A DNA stretch of 64,000 nt, from assembly GCF_036116635.1 (NCBI RefSeq), contig NZ_CP107995.1, forward strand, positions 3,968,001 through 4,032,000, in the 5' to 3' direction. Of this stretch, positions 1 through 11,572 are shown piece by piece. The notes under the pieces were generated by a model. That model did no database searches. It was not told the DNA's origin and saw only the letters and a list, made by a program, of their open reading frames with translations. This DNA is from Amycolatopsis sp. NBC_00345. GTDB taxonomy: Bacteria > Actinomycetota > Actinomycetes > Mycobacteriales > Pseudonocardiaceae. Every line of letters begins with the position of its first letter. Positions within the stretch are counted from its first letter, which is position 1. Position numbers and translations under genes: made by a program.

Positions 1-474
1 GTCCTGCGTTCCGTCGGCACCGTCGCGGAACTGGGCGCCGATGTCGGCGGCGCTGACCGTCGCGACCGCCTTGATCCGGTGGTCGGTCGCCGCGGCGGGA
101 ACGGCGTAACCACCGGAGGCGCAGACGCCGAGCACGCCGATGCGGGCGGCGTCGACCTCGTCGCGCACGCTGAGGAACGACACCGCGGCCTTGATGTCCT
201 CGATCCGGTGCGCGGGGTCTTCGAGCCCTCGCGGGGTTCCTTCGCTCTCGCCCTGGAAGGCGGCGTCGAACGCGAGCGTGACAAAACCCGCGCGGGACAG
301 GCGTTCGGCGTACAGGCCGGACGCCTGCTCCTTGACGCCGCCGCCCGGGTGCCCGACGACGATCGCGGCGCGGGGCTCGGACGCCCTGTTGTCCCCGGAG
401 TGGGCGCCGTCCGGGGTATAGAGGTGGCCGGCGAGCCGGAGGCCGGCGCTGTCGAAGGTGACTTCGGTCTTCAC
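1..474 (-). CDS. alpha/beta hydrolase, dienelactone hydrolase-like (3' part outside window)
   Basis: The reverse strand reads about 158 residues from a GTG at 474 and runs off the window edge. A GGGAG ribosome site lies 4 bases upstream of that GTG. The N-terminus has a beta-strand pattern ending in a His-Pro-Gly-Gly-Gly oxyanion-type turn, and further on a GVCASGG elbow where Cys is the likely nucleophile, as in dienelactone hydrolases and YcjY-like enzymes. The Asp and His of the triad would lie beyond the edge. The substrate cannot be read from sequence. It is divergent from the XRE regulator that starts at 626, which may control it. Confidence 0.75.
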   Translation of the reverse strand, partial: MKTEVTFDSAGLRLAGHLYTPDGAHSGDNRASEPRAAIVVGHPGGGVKEQASGLYAERLSRAGFVTLAFDAAFQGESEGTPRGLEDPAHRIEDIKAAVSFLSVRDEVDAARIGVLGVCASGGYAVPAAATDHRIKAVATVSAADIGAQFRDGADGTQD

Positions 475-625
475 GTGCGCTCCCGAAAGGCTGGGGAATT
501 CGGTCCCCACCAGCCTGCGGCGCGCGCGAACCGGGGGTAAGGACGAGTTCGTTCCGGGGGAATCCCCTGCCGGGGAAGAAACCTTCCCACCCAGCCACCC
601 GCCTTCCCGCCGTACGATCACGGTC

Positions 626-1492
626 GTGAGCAGTGACCCGGGACCGGCGTCCGAGCTGGGCGAGTTCCTCAAGGCGCGCCGGGCTGCGTTGCGCCCGCGC
701 GACGTCGGGCTGGACGGCACCGGCTCGCCGCGCCGGGTTCCCGGCCTGCGCCGCGAAGAGGTGGCCCAGCTGGCCGCCATGAGCGTGGACTACTACACCC
801 GGCTGGAGCAGGGCCGGCTGCCCGCGTCCGCGGCCATCATCGCCGTGCTGGCCAAGGCCCTGCGGCTGGACGAGGACCAGCAGGCCTACGCCTACCAGCT
901 GGCCGGGAAGACCCCGGCGGCCCCGCGCCGGCCGCGCGCGCAGCGGGTCACCCCGGCGATGCGGCGGCTGCTCGACCAGCTCGCCGGGACGCCGGCCATG
1001 GTGCTCGGCCGCCGGATGGACGTGCTCGCCTGGAACAGCGGCGCCGCCGCGCTGTACACCGACTTCGCCCGGTACCCGGAGCAGCACCGCAACTACGTGT
1101 GGCTCCTGTTCACCGACCCGGCCGTGCGGGCCCTGCACGCCGACTGGGAGCGCGCCGCCCGCACCGCCACCGCCACGTTGCGGATGGAGGCCGCCCGGCA
1201 CCCCGGCGACCCGCGGCTGGCCACGCTCGTCGGCGAGCTTTCGGTGCGGGACGAGGACTTCCGGACCTGGTGGGCCGAGCACCGGGTGACCAGCACCGGC
1301 AACGGCACCAAGCACTACCGGCACCCGATCGCCGGCGAGCTGATCCTGGACTGCGACACTTGGGTCAGCCCCGAGGACGAGGACCAGCGCATCCTCATCC
1401 TCACCGCGGAGCCGGGAACGCCGTCGTACGACGGGCTGCGCTTCCTCGCCTCCTGGGCCGCCGAAGCGCCGACTCCCGGGAGAACTCCTTGA
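626..1492 (+). CDS. XRE-family regulator with MmyB-like ligand-binding domain
   Basis: 288 residues from a GTG at 626; longer in-frame extensions upstream show no ribosome site and overlap the divergent hydrolase promoter. The N-terminal helix-turn-helix carries the family signature VPGLRREEVAQLA followed by SVDYYTRLEQGR at about residues 35-60. The C-terminal half (about 105-285) is the MmyB-type PAS-like domain, ending in LRFLASWAAE. Regulators of this kind commonly control an adjacent SDR and bind a small ligand. The stop overlaps the start of the next SDR, so the two are translationally coupled. Confidence 0.9.
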   Translation: MSSDPGPASELGEFLKARRAALRPRDVGLDGTGSPRRVPGLRREEVAQLAAMSVDYYTRLEQGRLPASAAIIAVLAKALRLDEDQQAYAYQLAGKTPAAPRRPRAQRVTPAMRRLLDQLAGTPAMVLGRRMDVLAWNSGAAALYTDFARYPEQHRNYVWLLFTDPAVRALHADWERAARTATATLRMEAARHPGDPRLATLVGELSVRDEDFRTWWAEHRVTSTGNGTKHYRHPIAGELILDCDTWVSPEDEDQRILILTAEPGTPSYDGLRFLASWAAEAPTPGRTP

Positions 1493-2196
1493 CGACAGCA
1501 GTGGTGACCGGCGCGGCGAGCGGGATCGGGCGGGCACTGGCCCGGGCGCTGCACGACCGGGGCGCCGAGCTGATCCTGGCCGACATCGACGACGCCGCCC
1601 TCACCACGACCGCGGACGCGCTGGGCGCCCGCGCGGTCCCGGCCGACGTCTCGGACCCGTCCGCGATGACCGCGCTGGCCTCGGCAGCCGGCGAAGCCCG
1701 TCTGATCTGCCTCAACGCGGGTGTGGTGGGGCCGTCGCTGAGCGCACCGTGGGAGGTCCCGGCGGCGGAGTGGGACCGGGTGTTCGCGATCAACGTCGCG
1801 GGGGTGGTCAACGGGCTCCGCGCCTTCGTGCCCGGTCTGCTCGCCTCCGGTGAGCCGGCGCACGTGCTGGTCACGGCGTCGCTGGCCGGGCTCGCGGTGT
1901 TCCCCGGCGGTGGTGCGTACGGCCCGTCGAAGCACGCCGTCGCCGCCGTCGTCCAGCACGCGGCCATGGCGCTGGAAGGCACCGCGGTGCGGATCAGCAT
2001 GATCTGCCCGGCCCTGGTCGCCACCGGGATGTCGGCCGAGGGAACCGACCCGGCCCTCGTCGCGGAAGAAGCCCTCCGCGCCGTGGACGACGGGGTGTTC
2101 GCCGTCGTCCCGGCGGAATGGCGCGGCGCCGTCGTGACCCAGGCGGAACGGCTCGCGGCCGGGCGGCCGCCGGTGCCGCCCGCGCCGGTGGGCTGA
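1489..2196 (+). CDS. short-chain dehydrogenase/reductase (SDR)
   Basis: 235 residues from TTG at 1489, which overlaps the TGA of the XRE gene by 3 bases; a GGGAG site lies 6 bases upstream of the TTG, so I prefer it to any later start. The Rossmann motif TGAASGIG is at residues 7-14, the NAG motif follows, and the catalytic region reads TASLAG then YGPSK (Tyr and Lys present). The enzyme should be an NAD(P)-dependent oxidoreductase; the substrate is unknown. It forms a two-gene operon with its regulator. Confidence 0.88.
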   Translation: MTTAVVTGAASGIGRALARALHDRGAELILADIDDAALTTTADALGARAVPADVSDPSAMTALASAAGEARLICLNAGVVGPSLSAPWEVPAAEWDRVFAINVAGVVNGLRAFVPGLLASGEPAHVLVTASLAGLAVFPGGGAYGPSKHAVAAVVQHAAMALEGTAVRISMICPALVATGMSAEGTDPALVAEEALRAVDDGVFAVVPAEWRGAVVTQAERLAAGRPPVPPAPVG

Positions 2197-2229
2197 GCGG
2201 CTTCCCGGCGGCCCGCGGTCTGCCCGGTG

Positions 2230-3081
2230 TCAGGCGACGGTCACTCCGCCTTCGGTGGCGTCGGTGGAGCGGCTGAGTTCCGCCCAGGCGTCGAAGTCGT
2301 CCTGGACGCGTTGGCGCCCGGCGGTGACCAGGCGTAGCGCGTCCGAGCCGAGCAGGAGGTGCACGGGAGGCTTCTCCGCGTCCAGGATGGTGAGGATGGC
2401 GCCGGCCGCGCGATCGGGGTCGCCGATGCCCTGGCCCGCGAGGGCCCGGCGGCGGGTCCGGATCGGGTCGAACAGCGCGTCGTAGTCGGCGATGCCGCGT
2501 GGTGCGCGGACCAGTGACCGGCCGGCCCAGTCGGTTTTGAACGCGCCGGGAGCCACGGCGGTGACCCGCACGCCGAACTGGCCGACCTCTTGGGCGAGGG
2601 TGTCGGTGATGCCTTCCAGTGCGTGTTTGCTGCCTTCGTAGAACGCCAGTCCGGGGAAGGTGGTGTGCCCGCCCATCGAGGTGATGACGAAGATGTGGCC
2701 GCCGCGCCGTTCACGCATGCCGGGCAGCACCGCTTTCACGGTCGCCACCGTGCCGAACACGTTGACCTCGAACTGGCGGCGCAGATCGGCCATCGACGAC
2801 TCTTCGAAGGTGCCTTCGAGCCCGTAGCCGGCGTTGGCCACGAGCACTTCGATCGGGCCCAGTTCCGCTTCGGCGGCCCGCACCGCAGGGTCGATCCGGT
2901 CCGCGTCGGACAGGTCGAGGACGAAGGCCCGGGCGCGATCGGGGTCCAGTGCCTCGAAGGCGGCCGCGTGCTGCTCGGAGCGCACGGTGCCCGCGACCCG
3001 GTGCCCGGCCGCCAGTGCTCGCCGGGCGATGGCCAGCCCGAGGCCGGTGCTGACGCCGGTGATCAGGAATGTCTTGCTCAC
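2230..3081 (-). CDS. SDR-family oxidoreductase
   Basis: 283 residues from GTG at 3081, with AGAGGAC 7 bases upstream. It has TGVSTGLG at the N-terminus for dinucleotide binding, ANAGYG, a catalytic Ser in ITSMGG and YEGSK as the Tyr/Lys pair. The C-terminal tail (about residues 215-283) resembles the NAD(P)H-dependent SDR subgroup of about 280 residues that ends in a helical lid. It lies 109 bases downstream of a same-strand XRE regulator and converges on the SDR at 1489. The substrate is not evident. Confidence 0.88.
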   Translation of the reverse strand: MSKTFLITGVSTGLGLAIARRALAAGHRVAGTVRSEQHAAAFEALDPDRARAFVLDLSDADRIDPAVRAAEAELGPIEVLVANAGYGLEGTFEESSMADLRRQFEVNVFGTVATVKAVLPGMRERRGGHIFVITSMGGHTTFPGLAFYEGSKHALEGITDTLAQEVGQFGVRVTAVAPGAFKTDWAGRSLVRAPRGIADYDALFDPIRTRRRALAGQGIGDPDRAAGAILTILDAEKPPVHLLLGSDALRLVTAGRQRVQDDFDAWAELSRSTDATEGGVTVA

Positions 3082-3190
3082 TAGGGGTGTCCTCTCGTGG
3101 ATGAGTGCCGGTGCGTGGGCACGGCGGCATCGGCCCCGCGGGTATGGCGGGGCCGGGTCTGGGTGGTGGTTTGCCCGGTGCGGGCGGTGG

Positions 3191-4066
3191 TCAGGACCCG
3201 GCGGCGGTGTCCCGGGCGGTCGCGGTGGCGGGTTCGCTGCCCCAGCTGGCCAGCAGTCGCAGGCGCTCCTGAGACGGCGAGCCGGACGGCGCGCTGTAGA
3301 CGACGAGCGACTGGCCCGGGTCGGCGACCGCGGTGAAGATCTCGTACTGCAGTTCCAGGTCACCGGCGACCGGGTGGTGGAGGCGTTTGAGGCCGGTGCT
3401 GCGTTCCTGGACGCGGTGTTCCGACCACCACGCCGGGAACTCGGGCGAGCGCATCATCAGCTCGCCGATCAGGCCGGCGATGCGCTGGTTTCGCGGCTGG
3501 GCGGCGGCGGCCAGCCGCAACCCGTGCACGTAGTCGCGGGCGACGCGTTCCCAGTCGCACCACACCAGGCGGGCACGCGGGTCCAGCAGCGTCCAGCGCG
3601 CCATGCTGCGTTCCCGGCGCGGCAGCCCGGCCACATCGGGAAACAGCAACGCCCACAACGTGTTCCCGCCGACGACAGTGAGGTTCCGGTCGCTGACGAA
3701 AGCGGAAGCCAGCTCCATCGACTCCAGCACCTGCCGCAGCGCCGGTCGTAGCCGTGACGAATGCCCGGCCCGGTCCTCGTGCCCGGCGGTGGCGCCCGCG
3801 AGGGCGAACAGATGCCGCCGCTCGATGTCATCGAACCCCAGCGCGTCGCCGAGGGCATGCAGTACCTGTTCGGACGGCTGCCGGGCGCGGCCTTGTTCCA
3901 GCCGGGTGTAGTACTCGGTGCTCACCCCGGCCAGCTGCGCGACCTCACCGCGCCGCAGGCCGGCGACCCGGCGACCGCCGCCGAACTCGACCGGCAGGCC
4001 GATCTCCTCCGGTTTGAGCCCGGCCCGGCGGGCCCGCAGGAAGTCGCCCAAGTCGTTCTTGCCCAT
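3191..4066 (-). CDS. XRE-family regulator with MmyB-like ligand-binding domain
   Basis: 291 residues from ATG at 4066; the frame stays open further upstream but the homologous N-terminus (MGKNDLGDFL) begins here. HTH residues about 28-62 contain VAGLRRGEVAQLAGVS and EYYTRLEQGR. The C-terminal domain has the WWSEHRV and LLASWGSE landmarks of the MmyB class. It is a paralogue of the regulator at 626, and the SDR it precedes parallels the one at 1489, so the two regulator/SDR pairs face each other. Regulation of the downstream SDR is inferred. Confidence 0.9.
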   Translation of the reverse strand: MGKNDLGDFLRARRAGLKPEEIGLPVEFGGGRRVAGLRRGEVAQLAGVSTEYYTRLEQGRARQPSEQVLHALGDALGFDDIERRHLFALAGATAGHEDRAGHSSRLRPALRQVLESMELASAFVSDRNLTVVGGNTLWALLFPDVAGLPRRERSMARWTLLDPRARLVWCDWERVARDYVHGLRLAAAAQPRNQRIAGLIGELMMRSPEFPAWWSEHRVQERSTGLKRLHHPVAGDLELQYEIFTAVADPGQSLVVYSAPSGSPSQERLRLLASWGSEPATATARDTAAGS

Positions 4067-4198
4067 GCCCTGAGTCTGCTCCGCACCCCGCCGGCCGCCA
4101 AGGGCATAGCTGGCCCTGCCAGTACTACGCACCAGGTCGTGCGCGGCCGCGAGACTCGGTGAACTCGACGATTCAGCACCGCAGTACCCCGGCCGGCA

Positions 4199-5077
4199 TC
4201 AGGCCATCCAGTCGCCGATCCGGTCCCACCACCGGTTGAGCTGGCGTTCGGCCATCCGGCGGGCGCTCAGATCTCCCGCGCACGCGGCGACCTCACGCAT
4301 GAGCGCGATCTCGCCCGCCTCGTCGAGCCGGTGGCCGATCCGCCGGATCGCGACAGCGTTGGCCAGCGCCGCCTCCGGCGCCTCGTCCGAGGACACCAGG
4401 CGGTCCAGGTAGTTCTTGTCGCGCCGAAGGTTGCGCTGCCGTTCGTCCAGGGCGTCGTACTCGCGGTCGGCGGCAGCACAGAGCTCGACCAGACGCGACG
4501 CCGTGCCGAAGACATCGAGCGAGGTGTCCTCGTGCTCCGCGGCCGGCCCGGCTTCGAGGGCCGCCAGCCGATCAGGCGGGCAAGTGCGCCGCAGCAGGAC
4601 GAGGGCGCTCCGGGTTTGCTCTGCCGTGAAACCCGACGCCACGAGACCGCGGGACAGCACGATGTTCAGCACCATCCGCAGTCCGGCGTCCGACAGCCGC
4701 CAGACGGTTGCCGCCGCGTCCTGCGCCACCTCGCGATCCAGGAGCAGGTCCGCGACGCGGTCAGGGACCAGCGCGGAATTGGTCACGAGGTGCGGTGAAC
4801 GCAGGCACTCACCACGCACGGCGGAATCCGGGTGGTGCAGCAGCACGTAGCACCACATCGCCCGCATGAGGTCGTCGTCGCCGTTCACGTACTCGGCGAA
4901 GCCGTCGTCACCCGGGCGGACCGGCGGCATGGGCCGTTGCGCCAGGAACGCCTCGACATCGGGGTGGGCGGGCACTCTGACCGGTCCGCAGTCGTAGAGC
5001 TGACACGTCCACGAGCCGTCGAGCACGAGTTCGGCCGGCCGGCGGCCGTCGCCCGTCCTCTTACGCCAGAAGAACAT
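4199..5077 (-). CDS. hypothetical protein, mostly helical
   Basis: 292 residues from ATG at 5077, with GGAGG 8 bases upstream, a convincing start. The protein is acidic and soluble with no signal peptide or membrane segment. Its middle (about residues 70-160) reads like stacked helices with a leucine-rich-repeat-variant or HEAT-like flavour (HHPDSAVRGECLRSPH, then LVPDRVADLLLDREV). The C-terminus is charged and ends in RQLNRWWDRIGDWMA. I do not recognise a family with a known function. It is monocistronic between an XRE gene and a DNA ligase gene. Confidence 0.75.
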   Translation of the reverse strand: MFFWRKRTGDGRRPAELVLDGSWTCQLYDCGPVRVPAHPDVEAFLAQRPMPPVRPGDDGFAEYVNGDDDLMRAMWCYVLLHHPDSAVRGECLRSPHLVTNSALVPDRVADLLLDREVAQDAAATVWRLSDAGLRMVLNIVLSRGLVASGFTAEQTRSALVLLRRTCPPDRLAALEAGPAAEHEDTSLDVFGTASRLVELCAAADREYDALDERQRNLRRDKNYLDRLVSSDEAPEAALANAVAIRRIGHRLDEAGEIALMREVAACAGDLSARRMAERQLNRWWDRIGDWMA

Positions 5078-5145
5078 TCGTATCGCCTCCGGCCGCCAAG
5101 GTAACGCGTGCCGCCGGCTCGGCCACCGTGGCCGGCAGGTTCAGG

Positions 5146-6141
5146 TCACGGCGATGAAGGAACCAAAGCCTCGTCCGGACGGCGGTCCGGCCGCCAGCCG
5201 CGCCAGGCGGTGTGGCGCAGGCGGCGCTCGCCGGGGGTGAACTGGCGGTAGACGACCTCGCCGACCAGGTTCGGCGTCACCCAGCGGGCGCCGCGGGCGC
5301 GGTCGCGCGGGACTTCGTTCGAGAACGGGCTTGTCTTGCGCTCCAACGGAGTCAGCTTCGCCTGGAGGTCGGCGAGGGTGTCCTGGGTGAAGCCGGTGCC
5401 GACGTCGCCGATGTAGAGCAGGTCGCCGGTGTCGCGGGCGTGCGCGCCGAGCAGCAGCGCGCCGATGGTGCCCTCGCGGTTGCCCTGGCCGGGACGCCAG
5501 CCGCCGACAACCACCTCCAGCGTCCGGACCAGCGGGTGCTTCAGCCAGTCCGGGCTGCGCCGGCCAGGGTGGTACTTCGACCGCCGGTCCTTGGCCACCA
5601 GCCCTTCGAGCCCGCGCTCCGCCGCGACATCCAGCAGGTCCCGCGGGCCGGTGCCGTCCGCCGCCAGGTCGGTGTGGGCGTAGGACGGCGTGATCGCGAT
5701 CAGCCGGCGGTCCGGCGGTTCGAGGCCCTCGAGCACCTTCCGCCGCTCGTCGTAGGTCTCGCCGAGCAGCTTCTCGGTGCCGAGCTGCAGGACGTCGAAG
5801 GCGAAGTAGGCGACCGTGCGGCCGCTGGTGTCGTGGTTCTGCAGCAGCCCGAAGTCCGGCCGGCCGCGTTCGTCCAGCGCGACGATCTCCCCGTCCAGCA
5901 CCGCGGGCCGGCCGCCGAGCGCGTCGCCGAAAGCGCCGGCCAGCTCGGGATAACGCGGGGTGAAGTCGATGCGGTTGCGGCTGGTGAGCACCGTGGTGCC
6001 GTCCGGCGCGACCCGCATGACGGCCCGGTAGCCGTCCCACTTCCACTCGTAGGCGTACTTCGGGTCGTCCGGCAGGCGGCCCCGGTCGGGGGTGGCCAGC
6101 ATCGGCTCGATGCCGTCCGGCACCCGGTCACCACCGGCCAT
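5146..6141 (-). CDS. ATP-dependent DNA ligase, LigC-like
   Basis: 331 residues from ATG at 6141, with GGAAGGAG at ideal spacing. The adenylation motif is EWKWDGYR, so the nucleophilic lysine is K34. The DGEIVALD motif III-like segment and EGLVAKDRRSKY (motif IV/V region) follow, and an OB-fold occupies the last 110 residues. Length and architecture match stand-alone LigC or the ligase module of LigD, without the primase or nuclease parts. Such enzymes seal nicks in non-homologous end joining or base excision repair. No Ku gene is adjacent. Confidence 0.9.
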   Translation of the reverse strand: MAGGDRVPDGIEPMLATPDRGRLPDDPKYAYEWKWDGYRAVMRVAPDGTTVLTSRNRIDFTPRYPELAGAFGDALGGRPAVLDGEIVALDERGRPDFGLLQNHDTSGRTVAYFAFDVLQLGTEKLLGETYDERRKVLEGLEPPDRRLIAITPSYAHTDLAADGTGPRDLLDVAAERGLEGLVAKDRRSKYHPGRRSPDWLKHPLVRTLEVVVGGWRPGQGNREGTIGALLLGAHARDTGDLLYIGDVGTGFTQDTLADLQAKLTPLERKTSPFSNEVPRDRARGARWVTPNLVGEVVYRQFTPGERRLRHTAWRGWRPDRRPDEALVPSSP

Positions 6142-6288
6142 CGCGGGCTCCTTCCGCCGTCCCCACCGTAGATCGGACGGCCGTACCGCGCTTCCGCACG
6201 TGAAGGCTCCCGCGAATGGCCCAGCTTCACCTCGCGTGGTCATGGGTATTACGCAGGCGGACCCGTGTACAGACGAAGGAGCCGCGCC

Positions 6289-6564
6289 ATGGAGCTGGCC
6301 GAAGCCACCGCCGTCGGACCACCTGCCGAACCGCGCACGGACTCGGTGATCGAGCAGGCCAGAGGCATCCTGATGGCCCGGCGCGACTGCACCGCCGCCG
6401 GTGCGCTCGCCGTCCTCCAGACCGCCGCGCACGACAGCGGCGCCACGGTCCACGCCGTCGCCGGAGCCCTCGTCGACGAGGTCGAGGCCCGCGCCCGGCA
6501 CCGCCTGGACGACCTCGGCGCCGGGCTGGCCGGGGTCAGCCGCGCGCGGACTCCGGGATCGTGA
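6289..6564 (+). CDS. ANTAR-domain protein
   Basis: 91 residues from ATG at 6289 with GAAGGA upstream. Residues about 19-65 form an ANTAR helix bundle (VIEQARGILMARRDCTAAGA, then a second helix pair), the RNA-binding module that usually acts as a transcription antiterminator. No GAF or receiver domain is attached, so it is a single-domain form. A GGGTAT hexamer at 6244-6249 could be a stress-sigma type -10, but I see no clear -35. Its last 29 bases overlap the end of the convergent CoA-transferase gene. Confidence 0.82.
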   Translation: MELAEATAVGPPAEPRTDSVIEQARGILMARRDCTAAGALAVLQTAAHDSGATVHAVAGALVDEVEARARHRLDDLGAGLAGVSRARTPGS

Positions 6565-7183
6565 TCGGGGCGCCGGTCTTCTCCCGCACCTCGTCCGCCG
6601 AGACGCCGGGGGCGAGGTCCACCAGGCGCAGACCGTCCGGGGTGACGTCGAGGACGGCGAGGTCGGTGATGATCCGGTCGACCACCCCGGCCCCGGTCAG
6701 CGGCAGCGTGCAGGACCCGACGATCTTCGGGCTGCCGTCCTTGGCCACGTGATCGGTGAGCACGACGATCCGCTTTGTGCCCGCGACCAGGTCCATCGCG
6801 CCGCCCATGCCCTTGACCAGCGCGCCGGGCACGGTCCAGTTGGCGAGGTCGCCGTTGGCCGCGACCTGCAGCGCGCCGAGGACGGCGACGTCGACGTGGC
6901 CGCCGCGGATCATCGCGAACGACGTGGCGGAGTCGAAGAAGCTGCCGCCCGGCAGCACGGTGACCGTCTGCTTGCCGGCGTTGATCAGGTCCGCGTCCTC
7001 CTCGCCCTCGAACGGGAACGGGCCGAGGCCGAGGATGCCGTTCTCGCTCTGCAGGGTGACCCGGACGCCGTCCGGCAGGTGGTTGGCGACCAGGGTCGGG
7101 ATCCCGATGCCCAGGTTGACGTAGTCGCCGTCGCGCAGCTCGCGCGCGGCGACGGCCGCCATCTCGTCACGGCTCCAGCCCAT
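6536..7183 (-). CDS. scoB: 3-oxoacid CoA-transferase subunit B
   Basis: 215 residues. ATG at 7183 is chosen because GGAGG sits 7 bases upstream; the GTG two codons earlier overlaps the scoA stop but is only 1 base from that site. The sequence carries the SENGILGLGPFP motif with the catalytic glutamate (SEN), and GGHVDVAVLGALQV near the middle. With subunit A it transfers CoA from succinyl-CoA to a 3-oxo acid such as acetoacetate or 3-oxoadipate. Which acid is used is not decided by sequence; scoA/scoB and pcaI/pcaJ look alike. Confidence 0.92.
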   Translation of the reverse strand: MGWSRDEMAAVAARELRDGDYVNLGIGIPTLVANHLPDGVRVTLQSENGILGLGPFPFEGEEDADLINAGKQTVTVLPGGSFFDSATSFAMIRGGHVDVAVLGALQVAANGDLANWTVPGALVKGMGGAMDLVAGTKRIVVLTDHVAKDGSPKIVGSCTLPLTGAGVVDRIITDLAVLDVTPDGLRLVDLAPGVSADEVREKTGAPITIPESARG

Positions 7184-7185
7184 CG

Positions 7186-7908
7186 TCACGCCTCCGTTCC
7201 GGCGACGGGGCGCGGGCGCACCGTCAGCTTCTCGATCTCCTTGGCCCGGGCGCGGGCCGCCACCAGCCGGTTGACGTAGACGCCGGGGGTGATCACCAGG
7301 TCCGGGCCGACGTACTCGCCCTCGTCGAGCAGCACCTCCGTCTCGACCACGGTGACCTTGCCGCAGGTGGCGACGAGCGGGTTGAAGTTGCGCGCCGCGT
7401 ACCGGTAGACGAGGTTGCCCGCGCGGTCCGCGGTGTGGGCGTGCACCAGCGCGACGTCGGCGATGATCGCGCGCTCCAGCACGTGGACCCGGCCGTCGAA
7501 CTCCTCGTGCGGCTTGCCCTCGGCGACCGGCGTGCCCACGCCGGTGCGGGTGTAGAACGCCGCGACCCCGGCGCCGCCGGCGCGCATCCGCTCGGCGAGC
7601 GTGCCCTGCGGCGCGAACTCGACCTCCACCTCGCCGTCGAGGTACTGGCGCGCGAACAGCTTGTTCTCCCCCACGTAGGACGCGATCACCTTGCGCACCT
7701 GGTGGTTCTCCAGCAGCAGCCCGAGGCCGATGCCGTCCACGCCCATGTTGTTCGAGACGACCGTCAGGTCCCGCACGCCGGAGTCGCGGACCGCCTCGAT
7801 CAGGTCGGACGGGATGCCGCACAGGCCGAAGCCGCCGACCGCCAGGGTGATGCCGTCCCGCAGCGCGCCGGCCAGCGCGTCGCGGGCGTCGTCGAACATT
7901 TGGGGCAC
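7186..7908 (-). CDS. scoA: 3-oxoacid CoA-transferase subunit A
   Basis: 240 residues from GTG at 7908, preceded by GAAGGAG with 5-base spacing; an upstream in-frame ATG at 7941 lacks this. The glycine-rich GGFGLCGIPSDLI turn at about residues 24-36 binds CoA, and the family motif NNMGVDGIGLG follows. It is the first gene of a two-gene operon with scoB, 2 bases apart. The operon is divergent from an IclR regulator, a pairing typical for catabolism of aromatic or short-chain keto acids. Confidence 0.92.
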   Translation of the reverse strand: MPQMFDDARDALAGALRDGITLAVGGFGLCGIPSDLIEAVRDSGVRDLTVVSNNMGVDGIGLGLLLENHQVRKVIASYVGENKLFARQYLDGEVEVEFAPQGTLAERMRAGGAGVAAFYTRTGVGTPVAEGKPHEEFDGRVHVLERAIIADVALVHAHTADRAGNLVYRYAARNFNPLVATCGKVTVVETEVLLDEGEYVGPDLVITPGVYVNRLVAARARAKEIEKLTVRPRPVAGTEA

Positions 7909-8034
7909 GTTGTCTCCTTCAGGCGTCCACTGACCGGTCAACAGATCCGAGTCAAGTCCGCCCCAGCCGGGAGTTCAAGCTGGGGAAACGGTCTCGGGTC
8001 CATCTTTTCGGCAGGCGGACGCGAAATTCGCAGG

Positions 8035-8051
8035 TGTTCACTGAGTGGACA
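8035..8051. promoter_or_regulatory. candidate IclR operator
   Basis: A 17-base inverted repeat (TGTTCACT, one base, AGTGGACA; one mismatch between arms) lies 14 bases before the IclR start and about 130 bases upstream of scoA. Its position between the divergent genes suits autoregulation of the regulator and possibly control of scoAB. Function is inferred from position and symmetry only. Confidence 0.5.
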
Positions 8052-8064
8052 TAGGATCCAGCGT

Positions 8065-8847
8065 ATGTCTTCTCCCCACCGGCCGCCCCCGCACCTGATC
8101 GGCCGGGCGGCGGCCGTGCTGCGCGCGCTCTCGACCGGCGCGGACGCCGGCGTTTCGACCTCCGACGTCGCGCGGGCCACCGGCCTCGCCCGGCCCACCG
8201 CCCACCGGCTGCTCGTGGCGCTGCTCGACGAGGGCTTCGCCGACCGGGACCGCCGCAGCGGCCGCTGGCACCTGGGCCCGGAGCTGTACCTGCTCGGCGA
8301 GGCGGCCGCGGCGCGCTACGACGTGACGCAGCGCGCGCGGGAGAGCGTGCACCGGCTCGCCGCGGCCACCGGCGAGAGCGCGTTCTTCTCCGCCCGCCGC
8401 GGCGACGAAACGGTCTGCCTGCTGCGCGAGGACGGCGATTTCCCGATCCGCTCCTTCGTGCTCTACGAGGGCGCGCGGTTCCCGCTCGGCGTGGTCTCGG
8501 CGGGGCTCGTCGTGCTGGCCCTGCTCCCGGAGCGCGAGGTCGACGCTTACCTGGGCGGCACGGACCTCACCGCGCGCTGGGGCCCCGGGCACTCGGCCGA
8601 CGCCGTGCGCGGCCGGATCGCCCAGACCCGCGAGCTGGGCTACGCCGTCAACCCCGGTCTGGTCGTCGAGGGCAGCTGGGGCATGGCCGCGGCGGTTTTC
8701 GACCCGGGCGGCGAACCGGCCTGGGCGCTGACGCTCACCGGCGTCGAGTCCCGCTTCCGCGCGGACCGGCGCCCGCAGCTGGGCGAACTGCTGCTGAAGG
8801 AGGCCCACGCGCTGACCACGACCCTGCGCCACGAGCCCCGGTCCTGA
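8065..8847 (+). CDS. IclR-family transcriptional regulator
   Basis: 260 residues from ATG at 8065. The winged HTH is in residues about 10-70 (GVSTSDVARATGLARPTAHRLL as recognition region) and the IclR effector domain spans about 85-255, including RFPLGVVSAGLVVLALLP. The effector pocket would bind a pathway metabolite. Divergent orientation from scoAB suggests it controls CoA-transferase expression. The aconitase gene downstream on the same strand has its own promoter, so it is probably not cotranscribed. Confidence 0.9.
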   Translation: MSSPHRPPPHLIGRAAAVLRALSTGADAGVSTSDVARATGLARPTAHRLLVALLDEGFADRDRRSGRWHLGPELYLLGEAAAARYDVTQRARESVHRLAAATGESAFFSARRGDETVCLLREDGDFPIRSFVLYEGARFPLGVVSAGLVVLALLPEREVDAYLGGTDLTARWGPGHSADAVRGRIAQTRELGYAVNPGLVVEGSWGMAAAVFDPGGEPAWALTLTGVESRFRADRRPQLGELLLKEAHALTTTLRHEPRS

Positions 8848-8882
8848 CTCCTCGCCGCGTTCTGACGTGAAAACTTCAGGAC

Positions 8883-8910
8883 TTGTCATTTCTGTCGTTT
8901 CCACTACATT
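8883..8910 (+). promoter_or_regulatory. sigma-70-type promoter of the aconitase gene, leaderless
   Basis: TTGTCA at 8883-8888 and TACATT at 8905-8910 are separated by 16 bases. Start of transcription about 7 bases after the -10 would fall on the GTG at 8917, implying a leaderless message. No Shine-Dalgarno sequence precedes that GTG, which agrees. Confidence 0.55.
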
Positions 8911-8916
8911 GAGGCC

Positions 8917-11542
<2,626 letters not shown>

Positions 11543-11572
11543 GGCGAACACCATCGGAAAGGATGCCCACGC

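Noticed and set aside
6142..6288. Stress-sigma promoter for the ANTAR gene
   Set aside because: GGGTAT is present but a matching GTTT-like -35 at the right distance is not, so it is not listed as a feature.
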